The notes under the pieces were generated by a model that ran no database searches, had not been told where the DNA came from, and saw only the letters and a program-made list of their open reading frames with translations. Shown here piece after piece: positions 18,424 through 27,325 of a stretch of 45,568 nt of DNA; the stretch's first letter is position 1; every line of letters starts with the position of its first letter. The stretch comes from Neisseriaceae bacterium. GTDB taxonomy: Bacteria > Pseudomonadota > Gammaproteobacteria > Burkholderiales > UBA11063. Position numbers and translations under genes: made by a program. Where the stretch lies: positions 1 to 45,568 of the forward strand of contig CANFGS010000016.1 in NCBI GenBank assembly GCA_947446595.1, given 5' to 3'.

Positions 18424-18574
18424 GGCATTAGAGCAAGAGCATGGATCCCAGCCTCCGCTGGGATGACTATAAAATGCTGCTTCGATGACGGAGTAAAATG
18501 CTACTTCGAGTAATTGCACGTCATCCCAAACAAGAACTTTTTGCTGTTTCGCCACGAGTTTGGGATCCATCCCC
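18424..18574. repeat. Dispersed palindromic repeat, cluster 2 (inside the ubi operon)
   Basis: The cluster fills most of the 199-base gap between ubiJ and ubiB. It holds a short unit at 18439-18467 (GCATGGATCCCAGC ... GCTGGGATGAC), a CTGCTTCGATGACG segment near 18477, and a longer hairpin unit at 18518-18574 in inverted orientation (GTCATCCCAAACAAG ... GAGTTTGGGATCCATCC). The long unit forms an imperfect stem of about 20 bp per arm. Confidence 0.85.
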
Positions 18575-18622
18575 TAACATTGGTTTTTTAGATAACTTTA
18601 TATATTTATTAGAATAACTATT

Positions 18623-20146
18623 ATGAGATTTTTTCGTTTATTAAAGATTATTATTACTCTTCATCGTTATGGTTTGTATCAAATTTTACAACGGTTCCAT
18701 AAAACCAGCATTCTAGCTAAAATAATTGAAGCTAGCTTATGGTTTGTGCCAAAGAAATGTACTGAAAAGTCATTACCAACGCGAACACGTTTAGCATTTG
18801 AAGAATTAGGGCCAGTATTTGTCAAATTTGGACAACTGCTCTCAACTCGCCAAGATTTAATAGCACCTGATTTTATTGTAGAATTATCCAAACTACAAAG
18901 CCAAGTGAAGCCTTTTCCGGGTGTAATAGCCAAGCAAATTGTCGAAACTTCACTAAAAACCTCCCTAGATAATATCTTTAGTAGTTTTAGCGATGAAGCA
19001 ATAGCTTCAGCCTCAATTGCCCAAGTTCATAAAGCAGTTTTAAAAGAAACGGGTGAACAAGTAGCAGTTAAAATTTTACGCCCTGATATTGGAGAGATTA
19101 TCGCAGGTGATATAAAAGTACTTCAACTAGCTGCATGGTTTATAGAAAAAACATTTAAAGATGGTAAACGCCTAAAACCACAAGACGTGATTCAAGAATT
19201 CAAAAAAACGATCACTGCTGAATTGGACTTTTTACAAGAAGCTGCCAATGCCACCGAGCTTGCCAGGCTACACAAAAATGACCCTAAAATAATCATCCCT
19301 GAAATATTTTATGATTATTGCACTGATCATGTATTGGTTCTAGAGTGGATGGACGGCATACCTATTGCTGATATCAAACAACTAAAAGCTAATGACATAA
19401 ATTTAGAAACCTTATCACATAACGGAGTAAATATATTTTATACTCAAGTATTTAATTATGGCTTTTTTCATGCTGATATGCACCCTGGCAATATCTTATG
19501 TGACAAAGATGGACGCTATATTGCACTTGATTTTGGGATAGTTGGCTGTTTAGCTGAAGAAGACAAGCGTTATTTAGCTATTAATATTCTGGCGTTTTTT
19601 AATCGTGATTATAAAACAGTTGCCCGTACCCACGTAGAATCAGGGTGGGCACCACTTGATACCCCTATAGAAGAGCTAGAAGGAGCTATAAGAACCGTAT
19701 GCGAACCAATATTTAATAAACCACTAGCTGAAATTTCTTTTGGACAAGTCTTAATTAAATTATTCCAAGTATCGCGTAGATTTAATATTACCGTACAACC
19801 CCAGCTATTATTATTACAAAAAACTATTGTCAATGTTGAGGGTATGGGACGAATGCTCAACCCTAACCTTGATTTATGGGTTACTGCCAAACCAATATTA
19901 GAAAAATGGATGCATAAACAAATGGGCTTTAGAGGCTTTATCAACAATCTAAAAACCGAGCTACCATATTGGTCATATTCATTACCAACACTACCACGTA
20001 AATTCTCTGCAAGTCTTAGTACCAGTAAAGAAGTACAAAATCTTAATGGTGTTTTAACAAAATTACTCCTAAGTTATCAAAGACAGAATCGAATCTTGCT
20101 GCTACTTATTGTAGTACTAATTGTTGTTTTATGGATAAAACTATAA
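18623..20146 (+). CDS. ubiB: Ubiquinone biosynthesis kinase-like protein UbiB
   Basis: ABC1/ADCK-family atypical kinase or ATPase needed for ubiquinone synthesis, anchored at the inner membrane. The family markers are FVKFGQLLSTRQDL (the KxGQ motif), an Ala/Ser-rich loop ASASIAQVHKA in place of the P-loop, the AVKILRPDI lysine, ELDFLQEAANA, FHADMHPGNI and ALDFGIVG. The C-terminus has a hydrophobic anchor (RILLLLIVVLIVVLWIKL). At 507 residues it is close to E. coli UbiB. It overlaps the next gene by one base. Confidence 0.96.
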   Translation: MRFFRLLKIIITLHRYGLYQILQRFHKTSILAKIIEASLWFVPKKCTEKSLPTRTRLAFEELGPVFVKFGQLLSTRQDLIAPDFIVELSKLQSQVKPFPGVIAKQIVETSLKTSLDNIFSSFSDEAIASASIAQVHKAVLKETGEQVAVKILRPDIGEIIAGDIKVLQLAAWFIEKTFKDGKRLKPQDVIQEFKKTITAELDFLQEAANATELARLHKNDPKIIIPEIFYDYCTDHVLVLEWMDGIPIADIKQLKANDINLETLSHNGVNIFYTQVFNYGFFHADMHPGNILCDKDGRYIALDFGIVGCLAEEDKRYLAINILAFFNRDYKTVARTHVESGWAPLDTPIEELEGAIRTVCEPIFNKPLAEISFGQVLIKLFQVSRRFNITVQPQLLLLQKTIVNVEGMGRMLNPNLDLWVTAKPILEKWMHKQMGFRGFINNLKTELPYWSYSLPTLPRKFSASLSTSKEVQNLNGVLTKLLLSYQRQNRILLLLIVVLIVVLWIKL

Positions 20147-21990
20147 TGGAGTGTGTAGTAATAGCTGATGGTAACAGCTATAAATTGGCAACAATTATCG
20201 AGAGCCACAAAAACCATTCTCAAATAGAGCTATTCGAAGATAAAACCAAGAAGAAAATCAAACAAAACCAGATTATCTTTACAATAACTGAAGATATAAA
20301 AAATTTTAACCAAGAATTACAAGCAACTGTACCACAAATAGACATTCCGCTTTTATCAGAACTAATAAATGAGAATGAAAAAAACTCTCTTGAAATACTA
20401 AGTAGTATTTATTTTGGGGATGATGCAACACTTAGTCAAAAGACCTCATTGTTGTTTAAATTGGCTGATAGTCATATAGAATTTCATAATTATCAAGATG
20501 GTTCATTTAGTAAATGTTCTAATGAAGAACAACAACAACGTCTTCTTAGTTTTAATAAACAAAAACAAGCCCAAGAACAATATCAATATTATCGCTCATT
20601 ATTTGTTGATGCAATTGATAATAATAGCAAGCTTGATAATCCAGATATAGATGTATTTAAAACTCTTCATAAACCAGACAAACACTCAGCTATATATAAG
20701 GTACTTCATCACTTAGCAATTGAGTATAAATCAACTCCACTTGAAATCTTTCATAAAGTAGGTTTGGTGAATGATTTAGCAGAATTTTTCATAACTTCAT
20801 TTACCCGTGATAATTCTTTCATAACACCTGAAGACACCGAGCAAGTAATTGATACAACCACTCTAAATCAAAGATTTGACCTAAAAGTATTTTCTATTGA
20901 TGATTCAAGTACCACTGAAATTGATGATGCTTTTTCTGTTGAGATAACTGATAATGGTTATATTATAGGTATCCATATAGCAGCCCCTGCACTAGATACC
21001 TCGCTTAATGAAGCAGTTGCTAATAATATATCAACTATATATTACCCTGGTAATAAAATAACTATGTTACCTATGAATATCATTAATAAATACAGTTTAT
21101 GGGAACAAACATCGACTCCAGTTGTTAGTATTTTCTTTAACTTAGATAGTGAATTAAATGTTTTAGAATACACCTCAAGCCTAAATATGGTTAAAATTGA
21201 TGCTAATTTACGTATCGAGGCGCTAGAAAATTTATTTAATCAGGAAAATTTAGAAGTTGAACATGGTTATCCATATGAAAGCGAACTAAAATTATTATAT
21301 AAATTTGCATGTATACTCGAAGAAAAACGTGGCAAACCATCAGTAAATAATTTATTTACTGATTATAGCTTTAATTTTGTAGATAATAAAATTGAAATTA
21401 AACCCCGCATTCGTGGTAACCCTATTGATAAGCTAGTAAGTGAATTAATGATACTGGCTAATTGTAGCTGGGGGCGGATGCTGACTAACTCTTTTATTCC
21501 CGCAATTTACCGCGTAAAACAACCTAATTATCCTGTCAAGATGACATTAAGCCCTGACTCGCATACTGGATTAAATGTTGATTATTACACTTGGTCAACA
21601 TCTCCACTACGTCGCAGTGCTGACTTTATAAATCAAAAACAAATTATCAGTATGATAAATAAATCAAAAGATTTTTATACAATTGCTGACCCAGATTTAT
21701 GTGAAGTAGTTGATAATTTTGATACTAAATATGCAAAATACATAGATTTTCAAAATAAGATGGAACGTTATTGGTCTTTGAAATATCTTATTCAAGAAAA
21801 GAGCAGTGAGATTGAAGGGACATTTTTATATAAATCCACTGTTTCATTATCAGGAGTACCAATTCAAATTGATGTTGCAAATTTCTCGACCCCAAAACCT
21901 AAAGGCACTAAGCTACGCCTGAAGATATATAATATCAATCTATCCACAATAAATTTTGATTTTAAGATTATAAGTATTGAAGAAGTATAG
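20146..21990 (+). CDS. RNB-domain exoribonuclease (RNase II family)
   Basis: 3'-5' exoribonuclease related to RNase II/R. The catalytic RNB block contains SIDDSSTTEIDDAFSVEI (acidic metal ligands) and HIAAPALDTSLNEA, then RGNPIDKLVSELMILAN and TWSTSPLRRSADFINQKQI. The N-terminal part (~200 residues) is divergent and not a clear cold-shock domain, and the C-terminal region is short. At about 614 residues it is shorter than RNase R and resembles the compact RNase II-like proteins of Neisseria and other betaproteobacteria. The ATG at 20146 overlaps the ubiB stop (TAATG); one five codons upstream is possible. Confidence 0.87.
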   Translation: MECVVIADGNSYKLATIIESHKNHSQIELFEDKTKKKIKQNQIIFTITEDIKNFNQELQATVPQIDIPLLSELINENEKNSLEILSSIYFGDDATLSQKTSLLFKLADSHIEFHNYQDGSFSKCSNEEQQQRLLSFNKQKQAQEQYQYYRSLFVDAIDNNSKLDNPDIDVFKTLHKPDKHSAIYKVLHHLAIEYKSTPLEIFHKVGLVNDLAEFFITSFTRDNSFITPEDTEQVIDTTTLNQRFDLKVFSIDDSSTTEIDDAFSVEITDNGYIIGIHIAAPALDTSLNEAVANNISTIYYPGNKITMLPMNIINKYSLWEQTSTPVVSIFFNLDSELNVLEYTSSLNMVKIDANLRIEALENLFNQENLEVEHGYPYESELKLLYKFACILEEKRGKPSVNNLFTDYSFNFVDNKIEIKPRIRGNPIDKLVSELMILANCSWGRMLTNSFIPAIYRVKQPNYPVKMTLSPDSHTGLNVDYYTWSTSPLRRSADFINQKQIISMINKSKDFYTIADPDLCEVVDNFDTKYAKYIDFQNKMERYWSLKYLIQEKSSEIEGTFLYKSTVSLSGVPIQIDVANFSTPKPKGTKLRLKIYNINLSTINFDFKIISIEEV

Positions 21991-22020
21991 TAGAAAATAC
22001 TTCGAAAAAAGAAAATATAT

Positions 22021-22130
22021 CCGTCATCGAAGCAGAAGGCTGGGATCCATGCTCTTGCTCTATTAGCATTTTAGGATATGGGCCCCAAACTCGTGACAAG
22101 ACAGCATCTCGTTTTTGTTTGGGATGACGA
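22021..22130. repeat. Dispersed palindromic repeat, cluster 3
   Basis: It lies in the convergent gap between the RNB ribonuclease gene and the peroxiredoxin. A partial short unit (CGTCATCGAAGCAG ... GCTGGGATCCATGC, 22022-22052) is followed by TCTTGCTC, the mirror of the start of cluster 2. A long unit at 22077-22129 has arms CCCCAAACTCGTG and TTTTTGTTTGGGATGAC around ACAGCATCT. Confidence 0.85.
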
Positions 22131-22153
22131 TAACAATAAAGACCTCGCAGTTA

Positions 22154-22825
22154 CTATAGGTCTTTAGAGTGGCTTGCTAGGTAATCAGCAACTCCACTAA
22201 TGCTTGCTTTCATTCCAGCTTTGCCTTTATTCCAGCCCGCAGGACATACTTCACCGTGCTCTTCAGTAAACTGAAGAGCATCAACCATACGAATCATTTC
22301 ATCAATATTACGTCCAAGTGGCAAGTCATTAACTACCATATGGCGTACTATCCCTTTAGTATCGATTAAGAAAGAACCGCGATAAGCCATTCCACCAGGT
22401 GATTCAACACCATAAGCACGACTAATGTCATGGTTCATATCAGCAGCTAATGTATAACCAACTTCTCCAATACCACCTTTTTCAACTGGAGTATTTTTCC
22501 AAGCATTATGAGTAAAGTGTGAATCAATTGATACACCAATAACCTCAACATTTTTTGCTTTAAAATCAGCCAAACGATGATCAAATGCGATTAATTCAGA
22601 AGGACATACAAAAGTAAAATCTAATGGATAGAAAAATACAACTGCATATTTACCCTTTGTAGCATCTTTAAAATTATAATTATCTACAAGTTCACCATTA
22701 CCAAGAACTGCAGGTACTGTAAAATCAGGGGCAGAATACCCAATAATTACTTGATGATCATTACAACCACATCCACAACAACACCCACACTCATCATTTG
22801 AATTACAATTTGTAATATTACTCAT
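22154..22825 (-). CDS. 2-Cys peroxiredoxin with Cys-rich N-terminal extension
   Basis: Thiol peroxidase that would reduce hydrogen peroxide and organic peroxides. The peroxidatic Cys74 lies in FFYPLDFTFVCPSE, the resolving Cys194 in HGEVCPAGW, and the GGMAYRGSFLID segment marks the AhpC/Prx1 group. The ATG at 22825 has AAGGAG eight bases upstream and gives 223 residues. Residues 7-21 form an odd extension with seven Cys (C, then CGCCCGCGC), ahead of the usual start of the fold at about residue 26. This could bind a metal. No reductase gene (ahpF) is next to it. An extended -10 promoter lies at 22861. Confidence 0.93.
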   Translation of the reverse strand: MSNITNCNSNDECGCCCGCGCNDHQVIIGYSAPDFTVPAVLGNGELVDNYNFKDATKGKYAVVFFYPLDFTFVCPSELIAFDHRLADFKAKNVEVIGVSIDSHFTHNAWKNTPVEKGGIGEVGYTLAADMNHDISRAYGVESPGGMAYRGSFLIDTKGIVRHMVVNDLPLGRNIDEMIRMVDALQFTEEHGEVCPAGWNKGKAGMKASISGVADYLASHSKDL

Positions 22826-22860
22826 ATATAAACTCCTTTTAAATAATATATGCAATCTAG

Positions 22861-22869
22861 ATTTTATCA
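22861..22869 (-). promoter_or_regulatory. Extended -10 promoter of the peroxiredoxin gene
   Basis: The minus strand reads TGATAAAAT, 36 bases before the ATG. The 14 bases ATGATAAAATCTAG recur at the rppH promoter (near 37002-37015). Confidence 0.45.
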
Positions 22870-22947
22870 TCTTATACAATAGCTGATGTAGCTTTATTCC
22901 AAAATTCTTATACAGCATAAACTTTTTTAAAAAAATTATAAAAAGTG

Positions 22948-22977
22948 TTGCTATATATTTATTGCTTGTGCTATAAT
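22948..22977 (+). promoter_or_regulatory. Promoter of the His/Lys-rich exported protein genes
   Basis: TTGCTA (22948) and TATAAT (22972) are 18 bases apart, and TGC just before the -10 box makes it an extended -10 promoter as well. It predicts a 5' leader of about 87 bases before the ATG at 23071. This is among the best promoters in the window, so the small genes may be highly expressed. Confidence 0.6.
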
Positions 22978-23070
22978 GCTGTCAAAGTAGGTATTGATTT
23001 GCCTCTATTGGTAATTGAGACAATGCTTTCTGCACTAAAACTTAGTTGTACATTTTTAAGGAAACTAAAC

Positions 23071-23271
23071 ATGAAAAAACTATTAGTAGCTTTACTTTCT
23101 GCTGCTTTTGTAACTTCTGCATTTGCTGTTGAAGCTTCTGCTCCTGAAGTTAAAAAAGAAGCTGTTGTTAACAATTCTATGATGGCTAAGACTGAAGCTT
23201 CTTCTGCTAAACACAGCAAGAAACACAGTAAAAAACATCACAAATCACATAAAGCCGCTTCTGCTGCTTAA
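23071..23271 (+). CDS. Small exported His/Lys-rich protein (acid-shock-protein-like)
   Basis: A 66-residue protein with a clear signal peptide (MKKLLVALLSAAFVTSAFA) and a mature part of about 47 residues. Its C-terminus AKHSKKHSKKHHKSHKAA holds five His and many Lys. The start at 23071 is set by AAGGAAA eight bases upstream and by the signal peptide; the frame is open further upstream but without a good site. The composition resembles the periplasmic acid-shock protein Asr of enterobacteria, but this is similarity of composition only. Metal binding, buffering and nucleic acid or envelope binding are all possible. It is followed after 29 bases by a second small gene of similar type. Confidence 0.78.
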   Translation: MKKLLVALLSAAFVTSAFAVEASAPEVKKEAVVNNSMMAKTEASSAKHSKKHSKKHHKSHKAASAA

Positions 23272-23300
23272 TTAACTTTTTTTAACATTAAGGAATAACA

Positions 23301-23477
23301 ATGAAAAAATTATTAGGTCTTCTAATTGCTGCATCTTTATTTGCTGGTTGCTCTTCTGATAACGAACCAGTTAATGGTAACCCAACTTTAGTTGTAGTTA
23401 AGCATAAAAACGCTTCTGGCGCTCACAAGCACCATAAGAAACATGCTAGTACTCCTGCTTCAAAAATGGGCAGCTAA
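23301..23477 (+). CDS. Small His-rich lipoprotein
   Basis: A 58-residue product starting MKKLLGLLIAASLFAGCSS, with a perfect lipobox (LFAGC, Cys17), so it is predicted to be a lipoprotein with only 42 mature residues. The mature part carries VVKHKNASGAHKHHKKHAS, again rich in His and Lys. AAGGAA is six bases before the ATG. The start of the signal peptide and the His/Lys cluster resemble the gene just upstream, so the two may be related by duplication and are probably on one transcript ending at 23499-23526. I recognise no named family. Confidence 0.75.
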   Translation: MKKLLGLLIAASLFAGCSSDNEPVNGNPTLVVVKHKNASGAHKHHKKHASTPASKMGS

Positions 23478-23498
23478 TACTAAGAAATTAGTTTCAAG

Positions 23499-23526
23499 CC
23501 GAAAGTTAAAACTTTCGGTTTTTTTA
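23499..23526 (+). terminator. Rho-independent terminator of the small exported protein genes
   Basis: A stem CCGAAAGT/ACTTTCGG with loop TAAA is followed by seven T. It lies 21 bases after the stop of the lipoprotein gene and ends 18 bases before the greA start. Confidence 0.88.
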
Positions 23527-23543
23527 TTTTAAAGCCACAAAAA

Positions 23544-24017
23544 ATGCAAACTTATCCAATGACTATAAACGGCGCTAAACTACTTGATGAAGAGCTAGTA
23601 CGCCTAAAATCTATTGAGAGACCGGCTGTTATCAAAGCAATTGCTGAAGCTAGAAGCCATGGTGATCTTTCTGAGAATGCCGAATACGATGCTGCTAAAG
23701 AAAAACAAGCATTTGTTGAAGGGCGAATAGCAGATATTGAAGCACGCCTTAGTCGTGCAAATATAATTGACCCAAGCAAAATTGCCAATGATGGCAGAAT
23801 AATTTTTGGTGCGACTGTAGAATTACTCGATTTAGAAACCGAGAATGAAGTTCGTTACCAAATCGTAGGGGATGATGAAGCTGATTTGAAGTTTTCCAAA
23901 ATCTCCGTAAACTCACCAGTTGCAAGAAGCCTTATTGGCAAAGAAATTGGTAGCGTTGTAGAGGTCAAAACCCCAAACGGAACCAAAGAATATGAGATAA
24001 TAAATTTCTCTTTCTAA
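23544..24017 (+). CDS. greA: Transcription elongation factor GreA
   Basis: Binds in the RNA polymerase secondary channel and stimulates transcript cleavage in backtracked complexes. The N-terminal coiled coil has [16 protein letters not shown] and [20 protein letters not shown], with the acidic tip Asp/Glu. The C-terminal domain has [12 protein letters not shown] and [13 protein letters not shown]. At 157 residues it has the usual length. It is not next to carB as in many proteobacteria but follows the small gene pair and its terminator. Confidence 0.97.
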   Translation: MQTYPMTINGAKLLDEELVRLKSIERPAVIKAIAEARSHGDLSENAEYDAAKEKQAFVEGRIADIEARLSRANIIDPSKIANDGRIIFGATVELLDLETENEVRYQIVGDDEADLKFSKISVNSPVARSLIGKEIGSVVEVKTPNGTKEYEIINFSF

Positions 24018-24026
24018 ATTAAATTA

Positions 24027-24035
24027 TGGTAGAAT
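24027..24035 (+). promoter_or_regulatory. Extended -10 promoter of the outer-membrane barrel gene
   Basis: TGGTAGAAT lies ten bases after the greA stop and 40 bases before the ATG at 24075. An AAAGGAG ribosome site is five bases before that ATG. Confidence 0.45.
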
Positions 24036-24074
24036 ATATCACTGATATTTTTTTAATATAATAAAGGAGCTTTT

Positions 24075-24599
24075 ATGAAAAAATTACTTGGAACGCTTTT
24101 ATTGGCGTCAAGCTTTGTAGCTGTTGCTGATGGTAATAACTTATACGTTGGCGTAGGTGCTGGTGCTGGTTGGAATGATATCCAAAGTCCAGCCGCGTCT
24201 TTTCGTTTAGACGGTGGTTACAACTTTAGTGACAACTGGGCTCTTGAAGCAGGTACTACAGGATTAACTCAATCAGGTGGCACACCAAATCAAAGTATGC
24301 AATATTATGATTTATCTGTTAAAGGAACACTACCTTTAAGTGATGCGTTTGGAGTATTTGCTCAAGTCGGTGGTGCTTATGGATCACCTGGTGCTACTGT
24401 TTACACAGACTGTAACAGAGGAGACTCTTGCACTGGACTAAATCAACAAGCTGGATGGAACGCTCTAACAGCAGTTGGAGTTCAACTTAACATTAGCCGT
24501 CAGTTCTCTCTAAACTTAACTAATTACTATTACTATGGCGCTAATACTCCTCAAGGGAATTCAAACGTTCTCTTAGGTGGTGCTAAATTTAATTTCTAA
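24075..24599 (+). CDS. Small outer-membrane beta-barrel protein (opacity/OmpW-like)
   Basis: Exported 174-residue protein with the signal peptide MKKLLGTLLLASSFVAVA. The mature part shows about eight alternating strands: NLYVGVGAGAGWND, RLDGGYNFSDNWALEAG, YYDLSVKGTLPLSDAFGVFAQVGGAYG and so on. It ends in LLGGAKFNF with the C-terminal Phe typical of barrel proteins. One loop holds two Cys (TDCNRGDSCTG) that may be bridged. It fits the general 8-stranded outer-membrane beta-barrel (OMP_b-brl) family. The function is unknown. Confidence 0.82.
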   Translation: MKKLLGTLLLASSFVAVADGNNLYVGVGAGAGWNDIQSPAASFRLDGGYNFSDNWALEAGTTGLTQSGGTPNQSMQYYDLSVKGTLPLSDAFGVFAQVGGAYGSPGATVYTDCNRGDSCTGLNQQAGWNALTAVGVQLNISRQFSLNLTNYYYYGANTPQGNSNVLLGGAKFNF

Positions 24600-24624
24600 T
24601 TAGAAGTTTAATTTCTAGTAAAAC

Positions 24625-24656
24625 AAAACCCCAGGATTATCTGGGGTTTAATTTTA
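24625..24656. terminator. Bidirectional terminator between the barrel gene and udk
   Basis: A 9-bp stem AAACCCCAG/CTGGGGTTT with loop GATTAT. A/T-rich flanks on both sides let it serve both converging genes. It is the only convergent junction in the window with a conventional terminator instead of a dispersed repeat. Confidence 0.8.
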
Positions 24657-24657
24657 A

Positions 24658-25308
24658 CTACTCTTCGGTAAAATAATTACCATCAATCAATTGCTCATGA
24701 TTTAGAACTGCTCTTATTCTGGCAACAATCATTTCTAATGCTGCTTTATTGGCCCCATGAGGGATTATGATATGCGAATAACGTTTGGTTGGCTCAACAA
24801 ATTGGTTATGCATTGGACGAACATACTCAGAATACTGCTTAATCACACTCTCAGCCGTACGCCCACGCTCACTAATATCACGCTGTAAACGTCTAATAAA
24901 GCGAATATCAGGTGCAGTATCAACATAAATCTTAAGCGCCATTAAATGCCTCAATGATTGATCCATAAGAGCAAATATACCCTCAAATATTACAATACGA
25001 CTTGGCATAACTGTTATAGTGTCAGGTTTTCTAGTATGAAAGGCAAAATCATAAGTTGGCATTTCAATTGGCACACCATTATATAGATCATTTATGTGTT
25101 GTTTTAATAAATCCCAGTCAAAAGCATCAGGGTGATCAAAATTAACTTTATTACGTTCCTCTAAGCTTAAATGAGATATATCTTTATAATAATAATCCTG
25201 CATAATAACCGCAGGTTTGTCATCTCCACTAGCATTAATTATATGCTCAGTTACTGTTGATTTCCCAGAACCAGAGCCACCAGCAACACCAATTATAAAA
25301 GTTTCCAT
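24658..25308 (-). CDS. udk: Uridine kinase
   Basis: Phosphorylates uridine and cytidine in pyrimidine salvage. The P-loop GVAGGSGSGKST is at the start, followed by IMQDYYYKDISHLS, NFDHPDAFDW and a KIYVDTAPDIRFIRRLQRD segment near the middle. At 216 residues it has the normal length. It lies five bases downstream of uvrB in the unit with the BAX-inhibitor-like gene. Confidence 0.96.
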   Translation of the reverse strand: METFIIGVAGGSGSGKSTVTEHIINASGDDKPAVIMQDYYYKDISHLSLEERNKVNFDHPDAFDWDLLKQHINDLYNGVPIEMPTYDFAFHTRKPDTITVMPSRIVIFEGIFALMDQSLRHLMALKIYVDTAPDIRFIRRLQRDISERGRTAESVIKQYSEYVRPMHNQFVEPTKRYSHIIIPHGANKAALEMIVARIRAVLNHEQLIDGNYFTEE

Positions 25309-25313
25309 CTTAA

Positions 25314-27320
25314 TTACCCCGTATATTCTTCTTTAAATAATAGCTCTTTAAGCATTTTAAGCTCATCACGACACTTAGCAGCTTTTTCAAACTCCAAATT
25401 GATTACATGAAGCTTCATTTGTTTTTCAGTTTGCTTGATTAATTTAGCTAACTCTTTGTCTGATAAGTGCTTAGGTAATTTAATTTCAAGTTTTTCTTTG
25501 TAAATACCATCTATTATATCATTAATTGGCTTAATTATTGTCATTGGTGTTATGCCATTCTCTTGATTATATTGTAATTGCTTATTACGACGGCGTGTCG
25601 TCTCATCAATGGCCTTTTGCATAGAATTGGTAATTTTAGCTGCATAAAAAATCGCATGCCCATTGATATGTCTTGCTGCGCGTCCTACAGTTTGAATTAA
25701 TGAACGCTCAGACCTTAAAAAACCCTCTTTATCAGCATCAAGTATTGCAACTAAACTAACTTCTGGCATATCTAGGCCTTCACGAAGTAGATTAACTCCA
25801 ACCAAGACATCAAATAGCCCAAGGCGTAAGTCACGAATAATTTCAACACGCTCAACTGTATCAATATCTGAATGTAAATAGCGAATTTTAATTCCATTCT
25901 CGCTATAATACTCCGCCAATTTCTCAGCCATTTTTTTGGTAAGAGTAGTTACCAAAACCCGCTCATTTTTATCACGCCTAAGTTTAATCTCACCGAGTAA
26001 ATCGTCAACCTGGTGATTTACATCTCGTATTTCAATTACTGGATCAACTAGCCCTGTAGGACGTACCACCTGCTCTACCAGATTATCTTCATGTTCTTTT
26101 TCATAATTCCCTGGAGTGGCTGAAACAAATACTGCTTGAGGCATGCGCTTTTCAAATTCAGTAAATTTAAGTGGTCGATTATCAATTGCTGAAGGTAGCC
26201 TAAAGCCATAGTCAATTAAATTTTGTTTTCTTGCTCTATCACCATTATACATCCCACCAATTTGAGAAATCGTAACATGCGATTCATCAATAAACAATAT
26301 GCTGCTATCAGGTAAATAATCAATCAAGGTTGGCGGCGGCTCACCACTAGTTCTACCAGTTAAATGACGGGAATAGTTTTCAATACCTTTACAAAAACCT
26401 ATTTCTGTAAGCATCTCGAGATCAAACTCAGTTCTTTGGCGAATTCGATAAGCTTCCACCATCTTCCCTGCTGCTTCGTATTCTTTAACCCTAATTTCAA
26501 GCTCAGCTTTAATGCTACTTGTTGCTGCTATAACAGTATCTTTTGGGGTAACATAATGTGATGATGGAAAGACAGTAAACCGTGACAATCTTTGTTGTAT
26601 CTTACCTGTTAGCGGGTCAAATAATGCTAACATCTCAATTTCATCATCAAAGAGACTTATTCTAACAGCTTCCTCAAAATGTTCCGCTGGAAAGACATCT
26701 ATTACATCACCTCTAACTCTAAAAGTGCCACGCCGAAAGTCGATATCTGATCTTTCATACTGCATAGCTACTAGTCTTGAAATAATATCTTTATGCTCGA
26801 TTTTTTCATGCTCACGTAGATGAAGTATCATTTCTTGATAGGCTTTTTCTTCACCTAAGCCATAGATAGCTGATACTGTCGCGATAATAATTACATCATC
26901 CCTCGATAAGAGTGACTTAGTAGCTGAAAGCCGCATTTGTTCAATATGATCGTTGATACTAGAATCTTTTTCGATAAATAAATCTTTATGAGGGACATAT
27001 GCTTCAGGCTGATAGTAATCGTAATAAGATACGAAATATTCCACCGCATTTTCAGGAAAGAAACCTCTAAATTCGGCATAGAGCTGTGCTGCTAGAGTTT
27101 TATTATGTGCCATAACTAATGCGGGGCGACCAGTTCGCGCAATCACATTAGCCATAGTGAAGGTTTTTCCACTACCGGTAACACCAAGCAATGTTTGACA
27201 CATAAGTCCGTCATTGACACCATCAACTAAGGACTTAATAGCCTGTACTTGGTCACCGGCTGGAAGATACTCGCTTTTTAGTTTGAAAGGGCTACCTAGG
27301 TAGGTAACTAAATCTGTCAT
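25314..27320 (-). CDS. uvrB: Excinuclease ABC subunit B
   Basis: DNA-damage recognition helicase of nucleotide excision repair. It has Walker [16 protein letters not shown], the beta-hairpin region [21 protein letters not shown], helicase motif [28 protein letters not shown] and a C-terminal UVR motif ([16 protein letters not shown]). At 668 residues it is full length. It starts five bases after the BAX-inhibitor-like gene. Confidence 0.98.
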   Translation of the reverse strand: MTDLVTYLGSPFKLKSEYLPAGDQVQAIKSLVDGVNDGLMCQTLLGVTGSGKTFTMANVIARTGRPALVMAHNKTLAAQLYAEFRGFFPENAVEYFVSYYDYYQPEAYVPHKDLFIEKDSSINDHIEQMRLSATKSLLSRDDVIIIATVSAIYGLGEEKAYQEMILHLREHEKIEHKDIISRLVAMQYERSDIDFRRGTFRVRGDVIDVFPAEHFEEAVRISLFDDEIEMLALFDPLTGKIQQRLSRFTVFPSSHYVTPKDTVIAATSSIKAELEIRVKEYEAAGKMVEAYRIRQRTEFDLEMLTEIGFCKGIENYSRHLTGRTSGEPPPTLIDYLPDSSILFIDESHVTISQIGGMYNGDRARKQNLIDYGFRLPSAIDNRPLKFTEFEKRMPQAVFVSATPGNYEKEHEDNLVEQVVRPTGLVDPVIEIRDVNHQVDDLLGEIKLRRDKNERVLVTTLTKKMAEKLAEYYSENGIKIRYLHSDIDTVERVEIIRDLRLGLFDVLVGVNLLREGLDMPEVSLVAILDADKEGFLRSERSLIQTVGRAARHINGHAIFYAAKITNSMQKAIDETTRRRNKQLQYNQENGITPMTIIKPINDIIDGIYKEKLEIKLPKHLSDKELAKLIKQTEKQMKLHVINLEFEKAAKCRDELKMLKELLFKEEYTG

Positions 27321-27325
27321 TTATA

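Noticed and set aside
22826-23070. Riboswitch or small RNA in the divergent gap before the His-rich genes
   Set aside because: The 87-base leader has no strong stem or recognised aptamer pattern; only the promoters could be supported.
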